NCBI RefSeq assembly: GCF_025024155.1
Contig: NW_026251763.1
Location: 124,001-188,000, forward strand
Origin: Gamsiella multidivaricata
Lineage: Eukaryota > Mortierellomycota > Mortierellomycetes > Mortierellales > Mortierellaceae
Length of the DNA: 64,000 nucleotides
Reading direction: 5' to 3'
The notes beneath the pieces were generated by a model. That model ran no database searches. It had not been told where the DNA came from and saw only the letters and a program-made list of their open reading frames with translations. Shown in pieces: positions 1 to 12,300 of this stretch. Within the stretch, counting starts at the first letter, position 1; each line of letters opens with the position of its first letter. Both the position numbers and the translations under genes were made by a program.

Positions 1-3000
1 GAAAAAGAAAACTCCCTTCCTTTTTTCCGGAGCTGTTTACTCGGGCAGCATGCATGAATAGAACGTTCATTCAAAGCTTCTTTCAATTATGCAAGTACGC
101 GTCTAGAATGGCCGGAGCTGCGCATTGGGATCCGCTTATTCTGTGAAAAAGAACGCACGTCTTGACTACACTACGGCATGCAAAACACGAGAAGGACGGC
201 ATGAAATGACAATTCTTTTTGAGGTCAGACTCACGTCAAAAGTAGAGTACCAACTGGCGTTTGCTTTTCTCGACCGGACGAGGTATACGAGTCCTCTCGA
301 ATGTGTCCTGCACTGCACGATGAACCCTAGTTTTGGTGTGGGGGGCGGTTTTTTTGCCTATTTGGAGACTCATAGCGTCTGGTTTACATGACCTGAGCCT
401 TGCCTTAAGCACCCACGGGTGGTATAAGGAAGACTGTATGTCGATTCTCTTTGTGTTCTCAACCATTGCAACACGCGCCCGCGATTGTTCAGCTTGATTT
501 GCGCATCTTTGATCTATTCAAATTGTCTTGTACCTGGCTTTCCTACCGAATAAAATATGGTGTGCTATAGCACGCATGCCTATGGGACATGGCAAGGCGA
601 TCAGAGGCCATCCGGCCCAACGGGGGCATTCATGGAAACACTTAATCAGCAATCTTAGCCAAGCATGTGTCGACCTGCTCGTATCATAGTTAAGGTGAAT
701 GAATGTCTAAATGTTATCTGAGGAGTGCATAGTGCATACATAAGAATGCAGCAGAGCGTCGGTGTCAGTACCATGCAGATATCGCCCCAGCGCATACTAG
801 ATACCCTTGGGCTGGTACTCTCTTCTATCTCATCTCTCTTTCTTTTACTGAGCGCCTACCACGCCCCAAAAGAGTGGGTGAAATTGCTCTCTTATGCACC
901 CGCACGCCCAACTGATATCTAAAAGAAAAAAGAACAAGTTACAGCAAGCCTGTTGCGTGGCACCATTCTCGTGCCTAGCTTATCAAACCGGGAAAACGTA
1001 TACGAAATTCTCATACTACAGCTACTAGTAGCTCTTGGGTCAATCCTGGGGACCGACCGTCAACGAACCTTGATACTCTATGACGGTTGATGACTGGCTC
1101 TGCTCTAGGAAAGAAAATAGCATACAATTCATCTCCGACGTTCCTGAAAACATGATAGAGACATGTTATCAAACCGTCTCCTTTTCTTTTTGAATCTCCA
1201 CCATCTTAACCGGGCACAGCACCGCCAGGGTGTCTATAACGATCCTTGCCGCCTCCCTGACTGTCTCGGATAGCCTTGCTGCAACGGAATAGATGAAGTG
1301 CATGGAATATCGGTCGGTTATTCACATATATATGGCGTTGACGGAATCAGTAATTCATCCAACAATGGCGCAGATAAGCTGAGTACCGGCACCTGAAGAG
1401 AAAGCCTGCAAGCGCACATGGCGCTGTTGCAGTAGACCACAGTAGACTTCATCAAAACGAGGAGGGTACTACAGTACCATACATGCATGCACTATTGTAT
1501 TCTATCCGTGCCACAGCAGTAAAATATACAATAGAAACAATGATTAGTTTAGTTTTGTGCACTAGCCCTTTGCCTACAGATAATTGGTCTGTGCTTGCGC
1601 CTCCTTGGATCTCGATTGGACCAAACGAAATGAGCCAAGCAAACCCAAACAGTCCGATGTATTTCTATCATACCACTTGGGTCTAGTATGCAAAAAATAC
1701 TCCATGGCCCTTGAAAGCACGGAATGACAAGCAATCGGTATTAAGGTTGTTGTTTCTTTTCCTCCTGTTCCCACACAGCTGTCAACCTTAGGTATATGTT
1801 TTCTAATATTTTTTTTAGAATGATAAGCCCAACACCATAGAGAGGATTTGACACGAAAGAAAGGTGGAGTAGAGTCGATGGCGGCAACAGAAAGAACTCC
1901 GTCCGCAGTTCTGCTGTGTATGCTATTTTAGATACGTGATATGGATGAATAAAACCGGATATTCTATCCCTCCTTTCATTTTCTCTCTCGTAAGGCCTTA
2001 TCTCTTGCAAGGTATTTTTTTTCACTCCCTTATGGACGAATGAATAATTGCCTGAATGGAGATGGTCGTTGATTACCAGGTGGCTACATCGGTTATCGAG
2101 CCACGGACTGACTGAATTATGATTTAAAAAACCTGGCGGGGAGAGCAGACCAGGCAGTGGTCCAGAGGGGTAGGAGAATGGGCCAGGCCAAACCAGTCAA
2201 ATAGCTATGGTTTCCAAGTGGAAACGGGCCTTAGTTGAACATCCGGGCTTGTATTCAGGTGGGCGAGTGGAGATAGGGAAACAACAAAGCAATAGCTGCA
2301 GCACAAGTGAAAAGATAAGGCGCTATCGAGAAAGCGTTATTCTAAAATATATTGTCCGATAGAATGTGGAAGGAGATTTGTTCTGCCACCTCTTCTGAGT
2401 ATAAATATTTCCTGGAGGAGAGAAAAATTGTTTGTGGCCAACTGTCGCCTTTTTCTTCGTTTCTTGACCTGCTTTCCCTTCCCTCCATTTCCCTTCACCG
2501 CGGCTTCCTCTCCTCCTCTGCTGTATCCCCCGGCCATCGTTCTTCATACCCTTTCTCCTTTCTCTTCGTTCATTGAATCCATCGTCTCCCTATTCCTCGT
2601 ATCAAATTAACATCGTCTTTCACGCTCCTCGCAACAACCGCAATCCATACACCCCACACACCGCCTATACATCTCGCATTCAGTCAGTGTCGAGCAAATA
2701 GGAACTAGGTAGGAATCTGGTCTTCGCCATCATTATTTCTTGCGCACCTTCGTACCCCCTCATGGGGGGACAATGCGCCTTCGGCGCCACAAAAGCATCT
2801 GCGAGGCATTGGTGCCAGCAGTAACATAGTTTTTTTTTTTTTTTTTTATTGGCGCCGGAAGCGGAGTAATTTTTTTCTTTCTATATCTTCCTGGCCTAAG
2901 CTTTTATGCATCTGTCAGGACATATCTTTCCATTCCATACTCCCTTCTTGGATCTTCATTGCAGATGCATCCAAACATCCTCCTTTTTCAATACTCAACA

Positions 3001-5289
3001 GATCCTGCATTATTGGCTCCTTAATACTATCATCAGCTGGCACAAAACAACTCCCTATCAGATCCACCTCATTGACATAATCCAAACCAATCACTGCTGC
3101 TTCTTTTTATCACACATCCACTGTCAATTTCTGGCATTTTCCTCAGGAGCGTCAGCTCGCAGTACAGCAATTTATTATCGTATGCGGGGATATGATGAGA
3201 TCTGTCTCATAAATTCACTCCCGAGACCCGTCCAGTCGATTCCCCTCGATTTTTCCACCATATCCAATCTGGACGCGCTGGATTGTATCTTGTTACGAGT
3301 GAATCGGTCTGAGTGAGAATGGGACGTGAAATGGATCTGTGTTTGTGCACGATCCATTTAGCTTCGCGTTTGGTGACCACTGAGCAACAGGATGCACAGA
3401 GGCATCAAACAAAAGGGCTAGTTTTTAGCTCCTCTTTCTGCATATTCCAATGGGACTATTGGGAAATGAATTGGAAAGAATGAAAATCTGGCTAGGCGTT
3501 ATTTTTCGCCGTCGACGACTTTCTGTGTAGATGGCAGATCGACCATTGTCCCATCACCTAGTCCCAGCCTCTCCCATTCCTAGACTGTGTCCTCTTGCTG
3601 CCTCTTGTTGTTTTTTATGCACGATCGACGACTCGTTCTTCCTGTCCCGCAACGCCTCATTCCCTTTCCTGCATGCGATTCATGCAGCCGCTCTCCCTTT
3701 TTTCCACTGTTCCTGGTCCGTTGGTCTCTTTGTTCCAAATGATCCGTATGGATTCCCAACAACTTTTTGTTTATGGCCGCTGCTATTTCCCTTCAAGTTC
3801 GCGTGCCGATATCCCATTATCCGTCCTACCCCACAACCTCCATGTATCTCGCTCCCGGTCCCCTCGATGGCCAGCCCTTTCTCCACAGCTGGCACATCCG
3901 ACCCAATCGAAGACTCACTTTCTCCCGCTACTCTGCGCACCACTCCATCTATGCATGCAAGATAAACCTGCAACTGGGATTCCATTTTTCCCTTCCAATC
4001 TTTCTCGTCCATTTTGGTCGCACCTCACGCGTTATTCAAATCCAGTTATTTGATCCCGCTCTAGCTCTCATATTGAACTTTTGGCATTCGACAGGGTGTT
4101 GATGAACGGACCTCTTTCACTAGGCGGTCATGAGGTTACTATTGACATTTTTCATACACGCGTACTTTTTTTGGTATCGCCATTACACTATATTACATTA
4201 CGGCGCACAACTGCCATTGCCATCATCGGTGCGAACATGAACATGGCGTGTTCTTTTAGCTGCAGATTGACTGACCGTAACTTTTTTTATGATGCTGTTT
4301 AGCAATATACTCTCTATATCTCTACTGGAATCAATCCCAGCAAGCATCTTTATAAGAGTATTTGCCGTATTGAAGTAAGGTATGGAACATGAAATGTATA
4401 ATCACATTCTACCATAAACACGAGGGTGGATATCGTTGATGGCATTGGGCGCAGAAGATTAGACGACGAGCTCGTGGTGTTGTTGCAAAGAAAGTGGCTG
4501 CTGCAGCTCTTTGTCTGCATTGTATCGCTGCTTGTCGCCGGTCGATGTCTATCGTCTTCGTGCTGTATTGATGTTGTGTTATGTAAGACTCGGCCAGTTC
4601 TGTTTGGCTAACCAAAAGATTGTTCCTTCTCTTCTTCCCTGTTCTTCCTCTTATCTCGTCATGGCTCTCGTCGTGTCTCTCTCTGTGCGCCCGTCCCTCC
4701 TTCCCGCTGCGGTCGATCGGTGCTGCCGCCGACTTTTTCGGTCTCCGTCTCCTGCTTCATGGTAATGATATTTCTTTATCTCTACCCACTATCGCAACCT
4801 TTTCTTCTGCATGTCAACCCGCACGTCCTTCCCTTTCGTTTATGCTTTTCTGCTTTTTGTGCTTTCCTTTACCTCCTCTGTCCGCTCCCCACTTTCTTTT
4901 TTGTTTTCCCCCCCCCCTATTTGTTCCTGACACCACTCAAACATCTTTTTTTTCCTCACTCTGTTCTACTTTTTTTTACTATTCTCACACTGCGCTCTTC
5001 TTTCATTCGACTCAACACCTAACCTATATTTGCTATCCATTCCCGTCCATCCCTGCCTCCATCTCTCTTTTTCTCGTCTCTCCTATCCCTCATCTTATTT
5101 ATCTCCTTACTATCTCTTCTTTTTTTTCCCCATTCTCTCTTCCCTTTCTCCTCTTTCTCTTTCTCTTTCTTTTCTCCCCTTCAGACAGCACTGTTTGTCT
5201 TCTGAAACAAACATTTCCTGGCACCATATCTGTGGTACCCCTTCCTCCTACTTATCACACACACACATCCGCACACTCTCTTCTTCCAG
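1..5289. other. Gene-poor upstream region with CT-rich leader
   Basis: I see no supported gene here. Open frames are short, lack recognisable domains and mostly arise from low-complexity C/T runs. Roughly 4600-5289 is strongly pyrimidine-rich on the plus strand and is probably the promoter and 5' leader of the CBM21 gene that starts at 5290. A poly-T run near 2830-2848 sits beside GC-rich imperfectly palindromic sequence (about 2757-2870), which may be a small repeat remnant. Confidence 0.6.
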
Positions 5290-7110
5290 ATGTCTCTTTC
5301 CTCCTCCCCCGCTGATAAGCACCCTCAGCCCTTTGTCCTCGCCAGCCCTGATCGGGTTGTCTTCAGGACTCTGCCCCACCCTCTCGCCTCCACCAACAAG
5401 AGGGTCACCCTCTCCCTGCGGCGATCCCCCTCTGCTCCTCTCCCCACTACCAATACCAATATCAATACCAGTTCTACCCAGCGCCTGTTTGCTACCTCTG
5501 CTTCCGCTGCACGCTCAGAGCCAGGCACCGCCCCATTGAATGCGCAGAGCCCCAACACCCATCGAGACAGCGGCAACATGAACCCCACAAACACCGACCA
5601 CTACCTTTTGGCAAAGCCCCTTGCTCAGCCCCCGTCTGCAACCTCAGTCCCTGCAAGCACCACAACCGTAACCACTGCTGCTACCCCCGATTTTTCCAAT
5701 AGCGCCACCAATGCTACCAACAACCAATACTCTGACTCTTCGATCCCAAAGATCATTACTGCCCCTGCAAGCCCCACTCGAACGCAGAGTATTGCTCTGC
5801 TCAAGAACGGGCTGCCGATCAAGTCAGCTATGAAGAGTCCTGTCGTGTCCGCTGAACTCAGCTGCGCGACTCCACTGTCGCACCGCAGGCCATCGCCGAT
5901 CCGCTCACATACCTCGCCCACGCCCCACAGTCCCAAATTTGTCCACTTCAACGCCCAATTGGAACATATCCGTCTATTCTTGCAGGGCGAGATGCCCTCC
6001 TGCGTTGCTGAACGCGAGACCATTGTCGATACCCAGAATAAGGACGAACCAACAAGCGACATCAAGTTGACCCTGACCAATTGGAGCCCCGTTTCCAAGG
6101 GCGCCTTTCAACCTGGCAACATCGATGATGGCGCTCCCCCATTGCGCGTTGAAAACATCAAGATGTCTGAGGACCAGACAGGGTTGGTGGGTACGGTCTT
6201 GATCCAGAACATTGCCTTCCATAAGCATGTCTCTGTGCGGTACACCATCGACTTTTGGCAAACCCAATCAGAAGTCAGCGCAGAATTTGAGGGTTCGATC
6301 CCTGGTTCGGCTTTGGACCGGTTCGCGTTCAAGGTTGCCCTGGACATGGATAAGTCTGTGGTAGAGAAGACATTCTGCTTTGCTGTGCGGTATCAGGTGA
6401 TCGGGCGAGAATTCTGGGACAGCAACAATGGAATGAACTATCAGGTCGAATGCAAGCGCGTCGTCGTGGTTACACCGCCAGTCACGTCGGACTTGTCCAA
6501 GCAGATGAACACCATCCTCTTTGCTTCTCATCTCCCCGACTATGGTAAACCAGTTCTCAAGAAGAAGACTGGCGGACGATACGACCTGTCGACATCACTC
6601 TCTGCCGCATACAGCCAGCCCAGCGGTACCCCCATTCGATCTCCTTCGCCCAAGCACGATATGCCTCCTATGAGCCAGACAGCCTACCGGCCGAGCGAGT
6701 ACATCACGCCGATCCAGTCGCCTCCTGGCTATCACCATTCGCTGTACGCTTCATCCCCCAAGTTCATGGACTCTTACCTCTCTGCTGCGTCGCCTCCAGA
6801 CCATTTCCAAATTGGATTTGAGCGATTGTCGATGGAGCAGCCTGCGGCGTCCAAGAGAGGCACATGCAACTCGTGGTCAGGACGCGAGGTAGAGTCTGGT
6901 TCTGGATTTTTTAGCTCTTACTCATCATCGCCCGCCAAGTCGGCTCCCATCACTATCCCTTCCTCGCAGTCTGGTGCAGAGCGCCCTCAGGTTGGATCGA
7001 CTAGCTATGTTGATCTCGTGGATCGTTACTGCTTCTATGAGCCCAGTCCTCATTCGAGCCCCTACTCAAGCTACCCTAACTCGCCCCCAGCACCTTGCAT
7101 TCGAGGCTAA
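5290..7110 (+). CDS. CBM21 glycogen-targeting regulatory subunit of protein phosphatase 1 (GAC1/PPP1R3-like)
   Basis: One uninterrupted exon encodes 606 residues. Residues about 260-390 form a CBM21 (glycogen/starch-binding) domain: the segment with RVENIKMSEDQTGLVGTVLI, then VSVRYTIDFW and a closing FWDSNNGMNYQV block, is the hallmark of PPP1R3/Gac1 proteins. Just ahead, KFVHF at residues 216-220 fits the RVxF docking motif for the PP1 catalytic subunit. In this family the protein brings PP1 to glycogen to dephosphorylate glycogen synthase and promote storage. The first 200 residues and the last 215 are Ser/Pro/Thr-rich and look disordered. The ATG at 5290 is the first of the frame, after a long CT-rich leader. 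The lack of introns is unusual beside the intron-rich neighbours. The family call is firm; the precise ortholog is inferred. Confidence 0.9.
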   Translation: MSLSSSPADKHPQPFVLASPDRVVFRTLPHPLASTNKRVTLSLRRSPSAPLPTTNTNINTSSTQRLFATSASAARSEPGTAPLNAQSPNTHRDSGNMNPTNTDHYLLAKPLAQPPSATSVPASTTTVTTAATPDFSNSATNATNNQYSDSSIPKIITAPASPTRTQSIALLKNGLPIKSAMKSPVVSAELSCATPLSHRRPSPIRSHTSPTPHSPKFVHFNAQLEHIRLFLQGEMPSCVAERETIVDTQNKDEPTSDIKLTLTNWSPVSKGAFQPGNIDDGAPPLRVENIKMSEDQTGLVGTVLIQNIAFHKHVSVRYTIDFWQTQSEVSAEFEGSIPGSALDRFAFKVALDMDKSVVEKTFCFAVRYQVIGREFWDSNNGMNYQVECKRVVVVTPPVTSDLSKQMNTILFASHLPDYGKPVLKKKTGGRYDLSTSLSAAYSQPSGTPIRSPSPKHDMPPMSQTAYRPSEYITPIQSPPGYHHSLYASSPKFMDSYLSAASPPDHFQIGFERLSMEQPAASKRGTCNSWSGREVESGSGFFSSYSSSPAKSAPITIPSSQSGAERPQVGSTSYVDLVDRYCFYEPSPHSSPYSSYPNSPPAPCIRG

Positions 7111-7814
7111 ACATGAGATGTGTCGTATTCTTTCGACTATTCTCTCATCCTCTTACTTGTTAGTGCCGTCTGCTCTTTATTTCATGTACATAGCCCTATC
7201 ATTCTTTTCGCCATTCTTTAGGATCTCCTCTCTTCGTATCCTTGCTGTTTGCTCTACTTCTGTATTTGTTGTCGTCGTTCTGCATTGCTGCCTTGGTCAT
7301 CTTTTCTTTTTATGTATTCCAGCTTTCACACCGTTTGCCAGTTCAAGTTCGTTGCTTTTCTTTGTTTTCGCATGTAGTAAACCCATTGTAATTCTAGTTT
7401 GTCCCTTCCGTGTTCATATTAAAGTAAACGGTTTGCCAACGCAATAACGCAACCACCGTGTCTGCTTGTCGTGTCTTTTATGATTGCTAGTACCCCTGAA
7501 GATCCGAATATCTTGACCTGTAAGACCTGATTGCGAAAAATAAGGTTGGTGGCAACGCGGTCACTGCAAAAAAGCCACAACAACATAGCTCAACTGGCCA
7601 AAAAAAAAAAAAAAAAGAAAGAGGACCCCCTTTCTGTTTCTTCATATTCAACGAACCTCGACCTTCCAAGAGAACAGAACAACAAGAACTGGACCGGACT
7701 AAAATCAAGAGCAACGAAACCAGTTTCCAGGAGGACTCTTCCCATTCCATTACTTTTTCCACTCACTTTAACACCACCGCCACCAACAACAACGGCAGCA
7801 ACAGAAAACCAGCT
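7111..7814. other. Intergenic region between CBM21 gene and RRP17-like gene
   Basis: The first part is T-rich 3' flank of the CBM21 gene. A run of about 16 A residues lies near 7600, and the remainder is the probable promoter and leader of the downstream nucleolar protein gene. No gene is supported here. Confidence 0.6.
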
Positions 7815-9155
7815 ATGAGCAGCAACACCCAGCTCTTGTCGAGCGGTTCAGAAATCTATGCCAAGAAGCGAAAGGCGCGCCAGGACCAGGTTGCGGAAGT
7901 GACATTCGATCCTGAAGCTAGAAAGTACGCCCCATATTCCCGCTTCCTGGCTTCGCCCTGTCGTGTGGGAAAGTGATTGTAGTTTGTTTGTTTGTTTTTT
8001 ACTTATAGGAAATCCGGTTTTACTCAATGACTATGGCATCGTTTAGGGAATATCTGACAGGATTTCATAAGCGCAAAGTCCATCGCCAAAACGTTGCCCG
8101 TGAACTCGCCAAGAAGAAGGAGCATGAGGAGAAACTCGAAGCCCGTAAAGAGGTGAGGAGATGCAAAGCAAAATTGAACCCAGTCCAGCTGCCAATTGCA
8201 ATTTGCTGTTGCTGTTGTCGTTACTGACCGTCTATGTTTTTATTCCCCCCCCCCCTCATCCAGGCGAGAGCGGCAAAGAAGGAGATGCAGGAAGAAAAGA
8301 TTCAGGAATACGAAAAGTACAGGCGACGTAAGTGCGCCTCCTCCTCATCATCAGCACTTCTAACTCTTTCAGTCGCTTCTCCGGTTTATTAATCACAACC
8401 GCCTTTATAATATTTTTTTTTCCTTTCCCTTCCTACATCCACTCCAACAGAGCTGAAGATAAAATACGGAGAGCCACTCAGCGACGAAGATGAAGATGCT
8501 ACAACCGTATTTTCAGATGACGATGATAATGATGATAAGACTAAGGAGCCAAAGCAGAAAAAATTCAAGACTCCAACCTCTCTCACCACCGTCACTGTCA
8601 TTGAAGACATGGACCAGGACGACGGCTTATTCGGTCTTCCCAAGAATAATACCGCAACCATGGAGAAGTCAAATAAGAAGAGCAGCAGCAATGGTGAAGA
8701 AGAAGATAATAATCAGGACGAAGAGAACGAGGAGAAAGGTGAGGGTGAAAGCGATAAGAAGAAGCAACGGATCGGATCTTCATCCGCAACGACCGCCAAG
8801 GGCGCCAAGAGGACTCAGCCTGAGAAGGAAAAGAAGAAGAAGTTTCGTAAGTCCTTCCTCCCTTCTTTGCCATCTATGACCGTTCAGAGAGAGAATCCAT
8901 AATGAATTCCTAACATTTGATTTATCCTACTAAATTTGTTTCGTTGCACATACAGGATATGAAGGAAAGATGCAGCGCAAGGTCACAGCGTTCAAGGATA
9001 AACAGCGCGCCAATAGACCACCCGGCGGACGGGAGGAGCGCGGTGGAAAAGGTGGACGGGAGGAGCGCGGTGGAAAAGGTGGACGGGAGGAGCGCGGTGG
9101 AAGAGGTGGACGAGGAGGACGCGGCGGGGGAGGACGTGGACGTGGTCGTCGGTAA
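7815..9155 (+). CDS. RRP17: Nucleolar protein 12 family (RRP17/NOL12), rRNA-processing exonuclease family
   Basis: Five exons: 7815-7924, 8047-8152, 8264-8327, 8451-8846 and 8956-9155, giving 291 residues. The exon 1-2 join creates VTFDPEARKEYLTGFHKRKV, the diagnostic Nop25/RRP17 signature; the first intron therefore ends at 8046 (TTTAG), not at the earlier TATAG at 8008, which leads into a stop. A Lys/Arg/Glu-rich helix follows, then an acidic and Lys-rich linker, and an Arg/Gly-rich tail containing three perfect copies of GREERGGKG or a one-residue variant. Yeast Rrp17 is a 5'-3' exonuclease acting on pre-60S RNA at the 5' ends of 5.8S and 25S rRNA. Family assignment is strong; exonuclease activity is inferred from the family. 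The RGG tail probably aids RNA binding and nucleolar retention. Confidence 0.9.
9027..9107 (+). repeat. Three 27-bp tandem repeats within RRP17-like coding sequence
   Basis: Three head-to-tail 27-bp units start at 9027, 9054 and 9081. The first two are identical and the third differs by one A-to-G change, turning Lys into Arg. The unit length keeps frame and encodes a nine-residue Gly/Arg/Glu block in the C-terminal RGG tail. The near-identity suggests recent expansion and possible copy-number variation between strains. Confidence 0.95.
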
Positions 9156-9342
9156 ATCAGGACATACCCTCACTCTGCATTTTTTTTCTTTCACTCTTCC
9201 TTCATAATAAAATCATTACAACTGGTCCTCCCCATTTTCTTTTTGCAGTGCATGAGGTATACAGCAACTATGCTCCTCCTCCACGTTTATTACATTAACA
9301 TTATTGGTTGAGATAAGTTTAAATAGCCTCGCAAGAATGTGC

Positions 9343-12300
9343 TCAGGGTTGCCCCAGAAACCACTGCACCACAACCGGACAATCGCCAATGACCGGATGG
9401 GCCACAATCCACTCCAAAAAGTACTCCAATTCCCTCCGTCGCTTCTCCACAAATGCCGGTCGGAACTTTCCCATCACCTTCTTTGGCGGAAGCTTGGGCA
9501 TCCCCCGAAGGATGCTGCTGCACAACACCAACGTCGGCGACGACCCCGTACTGGCTCCAAATGCCCCAGACGATGTCCGTGAATGCCAATTCGATTCTCT
9601 ATCCTCGTCCTCATCCTCGTCATCGTCGTTTCCGACGTTGCTGCCATGGTCTTCGCTGTAGCGAGGGCTCCTGCTGGTGACTGGAGTTGATGACGTTGAG
9701 ATCACCACGGAGTTACGTCCAGACGACGGTAGTGAAAACAGCCCTCGGCCGCCATTGGCACGACTGGCAAGCCTGCTCTGGGCTTTAAGCATATCCACCA
9801 ACTGTGCACGCAGGGCCACGAAATCAGAGTATCGTTTCCGAACACGAACGATCCGCTCTTGCAGTGGAGCAGAAATCGGCTCCTGTTCCGCCTGAAGTGT
9901 TGTCCTTGACTCCATGGATCCTGCGGTTGTCGAGGCACCATTCAGGAATGGCGAAATTGATTCCTCCACCGACTGTATCCCCGTCAGAAGTTGTTCTGCA
10001 GAGCGCCCCAGTTCCGGAAACGAGAGCGACCGGGTCATCATCAGCGAAGCCTTGCTCTGCGTGTTTGCGGTCGTTGAACGACCATCTTTCGCGGCTTCAT
10101 CCATTACTCTAACTCCGGAATGCTCCCCAATCGATTGGATACTGCCACTGTTGTGGATGCTTCTGGAGTCCTCCGACGCATATCCAGCTTGAGACCCCCC
10201 AGCTCCTTCACCCCGTGCTCCATGTAACCCATCCTCTCTGCTCCTGCTTGGATTCGGAGGCGCCTGGAGTTTAGCCTTGGCAGGTTCACACAACTTCAGC
10301 GTAATATTATAAGCCGTAAATGATGCAATCCCCTTGCCCACCCGAATCGGGTTCCCAATCGCTACAGATTCTGCGAATGGCAGTCGGGGACTAACTCTGG
10401 GCTGCCACGGCTGACCCTGGTCTCTCTGACTCTGTCCCGATGATGCCAATACAGATGCGGAGGGTATGGTTGACCGTCCACGGGGCGGTGATCCGCCAAA
10501 AGGCCACTCAGAGGACGTGAGCGCACTGGGATAGCCGACCTCGATAGGCATGAGCACCTGTTTGTTACGACTCTCATGGCGTCCCTTCGATCGATTTCGC
10601 GATCGCGACCGCGAGATCCTGAACTGCCGCCTGCTACCTGATCTCTGACGGCGCAAAGGCCCAGTGCCGCGCGAAAGACCAGATCCCTCGCCCTGCGTCT
10701 CTGCCGTATCCGATTCCTATCGTGACATGAATTCTGTATTAGAATGCACTTTTATAGTTGTCTGCGATCCATAAACTCACATCTGTATTCATACCTCTGA
10801 TTGCTGCCCACCGTCGTCTTCGTCCAAATGTCCGCCTTCCACGGAGATCTGGTTAGGCATCCGTTGAAGAAGACCTTCTCCCTGAAGAAAGTACGGTTGT
10901 GGAGCGGGCTCTGTTGGCGTCGGGTTCATAGCCCGCTCCAGATCCCTGGCCAGCTGAGAAATCCCCTCATCATCGTCCCACTTCGATCTCCCGCCATGGC
11001 CATAGCTGCGTGGTGTGCTGTTCACGCTTGCAGTCGTCTGAATCGGTGAAGGCTTGGGTTGCGAGCGCTGCAACGGAGGTGTTGATGGACTCTTGAATCC
11101 AGATGCCGATGATGATGAGTATGTCGAGGTCAGCGGTGAACTTGGCGTCGGCGGCTGTGAAGTCGGAGACTGAGAAGAGCTGCTTATCAAGGATGAGGTC
11201 AAGCCCTGGGTCGCGGCGTCCATTGCTCTCGATGGATCAGAAACCTCTCTGCTGTGGCTACCATGGTCCAGCTTTGATGCAGATCCTTCTGATAGGCTCC
11301 GTGATATTGAATGATCCATGACACTCGAGTACGATCCAGATTCATGACTTGATATCCTTAACGTTTCTGAGACCGACGTCGACTCGGAGCAGAATAAGCC
11401 CCGGGGTACCCTGCGTCTCTGAGACGGCATGTTTGACGATGGAGAATCGCCTTTTGTCGGGTTCGCGCTCTCTGCTCCCGCATATTTTGGTGTTGACGAT
11501 GCTTTGGCTGTCGCTGCTGGTCCTGATACTGGTGTTTCCGCGTGTGCTTTAGCCGGTGGAGAAAATGCCGGATCTAGCGCCATACTGGTAGCATTTACGA
11601 GAGTACGAGATGTTGAGGATGTTGAAGATGTTGAGGATGTTAAAGCTGTTTTGGCAGAATTATGGTTGTTACCGACTTTTACACCCTTATCAGAAGTCTT
11701 CGCGACGGGCGAGTCGGTGGCAAAAGAGAGTGGTCCTTCGCTAAAAGCCATAGGTGTCGATCTTGTCACCTGTTTCGATGAACTAGCTGGGGTGAAAGTG
11801 CTTTTGGTAGCTGGCAGTGGTGATGGTATCAATGAGGGTTCCAAAGGACCCAAGGAATCCAAAGATCGTGTCGATGAAGTCGATTCAGCTGCTTTAACAC
11901 CTGGTGAACTCGCGATTGCTGGGTTCAAACTCAGTGAACTGGGTGTTGTCGCTACCACTGGGACCGTTGCTACTGGAGGAAATCGCTGTACAGAGATAGA
12001 TCCGCGTGCTGACGTCGAGAACGGTGACTTTGCAGTGAACTTGGGCGAAGTTGAAAAGATACCAACAGGATGTCGGTGCATCGATCCAGTCAATGGTGAT
12101 GTTCCTGAAGCCATGGCCCCAACGTTCGAGTGAGAAATCCTTGCTGCTGCTGCAGGAACCGGCGTTGCTATTTCTGCTGCCGCTGTTTTGGCCGACTCCG
12201 GTTCCTGATGTCCATTCCCAAGCACAGCCTTGCTCTCGGCATCAGACGCGACTAGTGAATGGTTCCAGAATACAATTGATGTAGCCGTATTAGTACCCTC

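Noticed and set aside
2755..2870. GC-rich imperfect palindromes beside a poly-T run, possibly a small mobile element
   Set aside because: The arms match only partly and no flanking duplication is visible, so it is not called as an element.
2906..3316. Plus-strand ORF of 136 codons
   Set aside because: Amino-acid composition is atypical (His, Cys, Ile rich), with no domain and no partner exons; probably chance.
3531..4102. Three overlapping plus-strand ORFs of 110-152 codons
   Set aside because: All come from the same pyrimidine-rich stretch, with no recognisable motif and no consistent exon partners.
4620..5539. Overlapping Ser/Leu/Phe-rich ORFs before the CBM21 gene
   Set aside because: They arise from a C/T-rich leader in several frames at once and have no domain or splice support.
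8027..8046. Start of RRP17-like exon 2 at the earlier TATAG acceptor or at ATG 8027
   Set aside because: Splicing at 8008 leads to a stop in frame with exon 1. Using the acceptor at 8046 restores the conserved FDPEARKEYLTGFHKRK reading.
11429..12133. Plus-strand ORF of 234 codons
   Set aside because: It is antisense to the third exon of the PX gene and has repetitive Val/Glu/Asp composition from Ser/Thr codons read in reverse.
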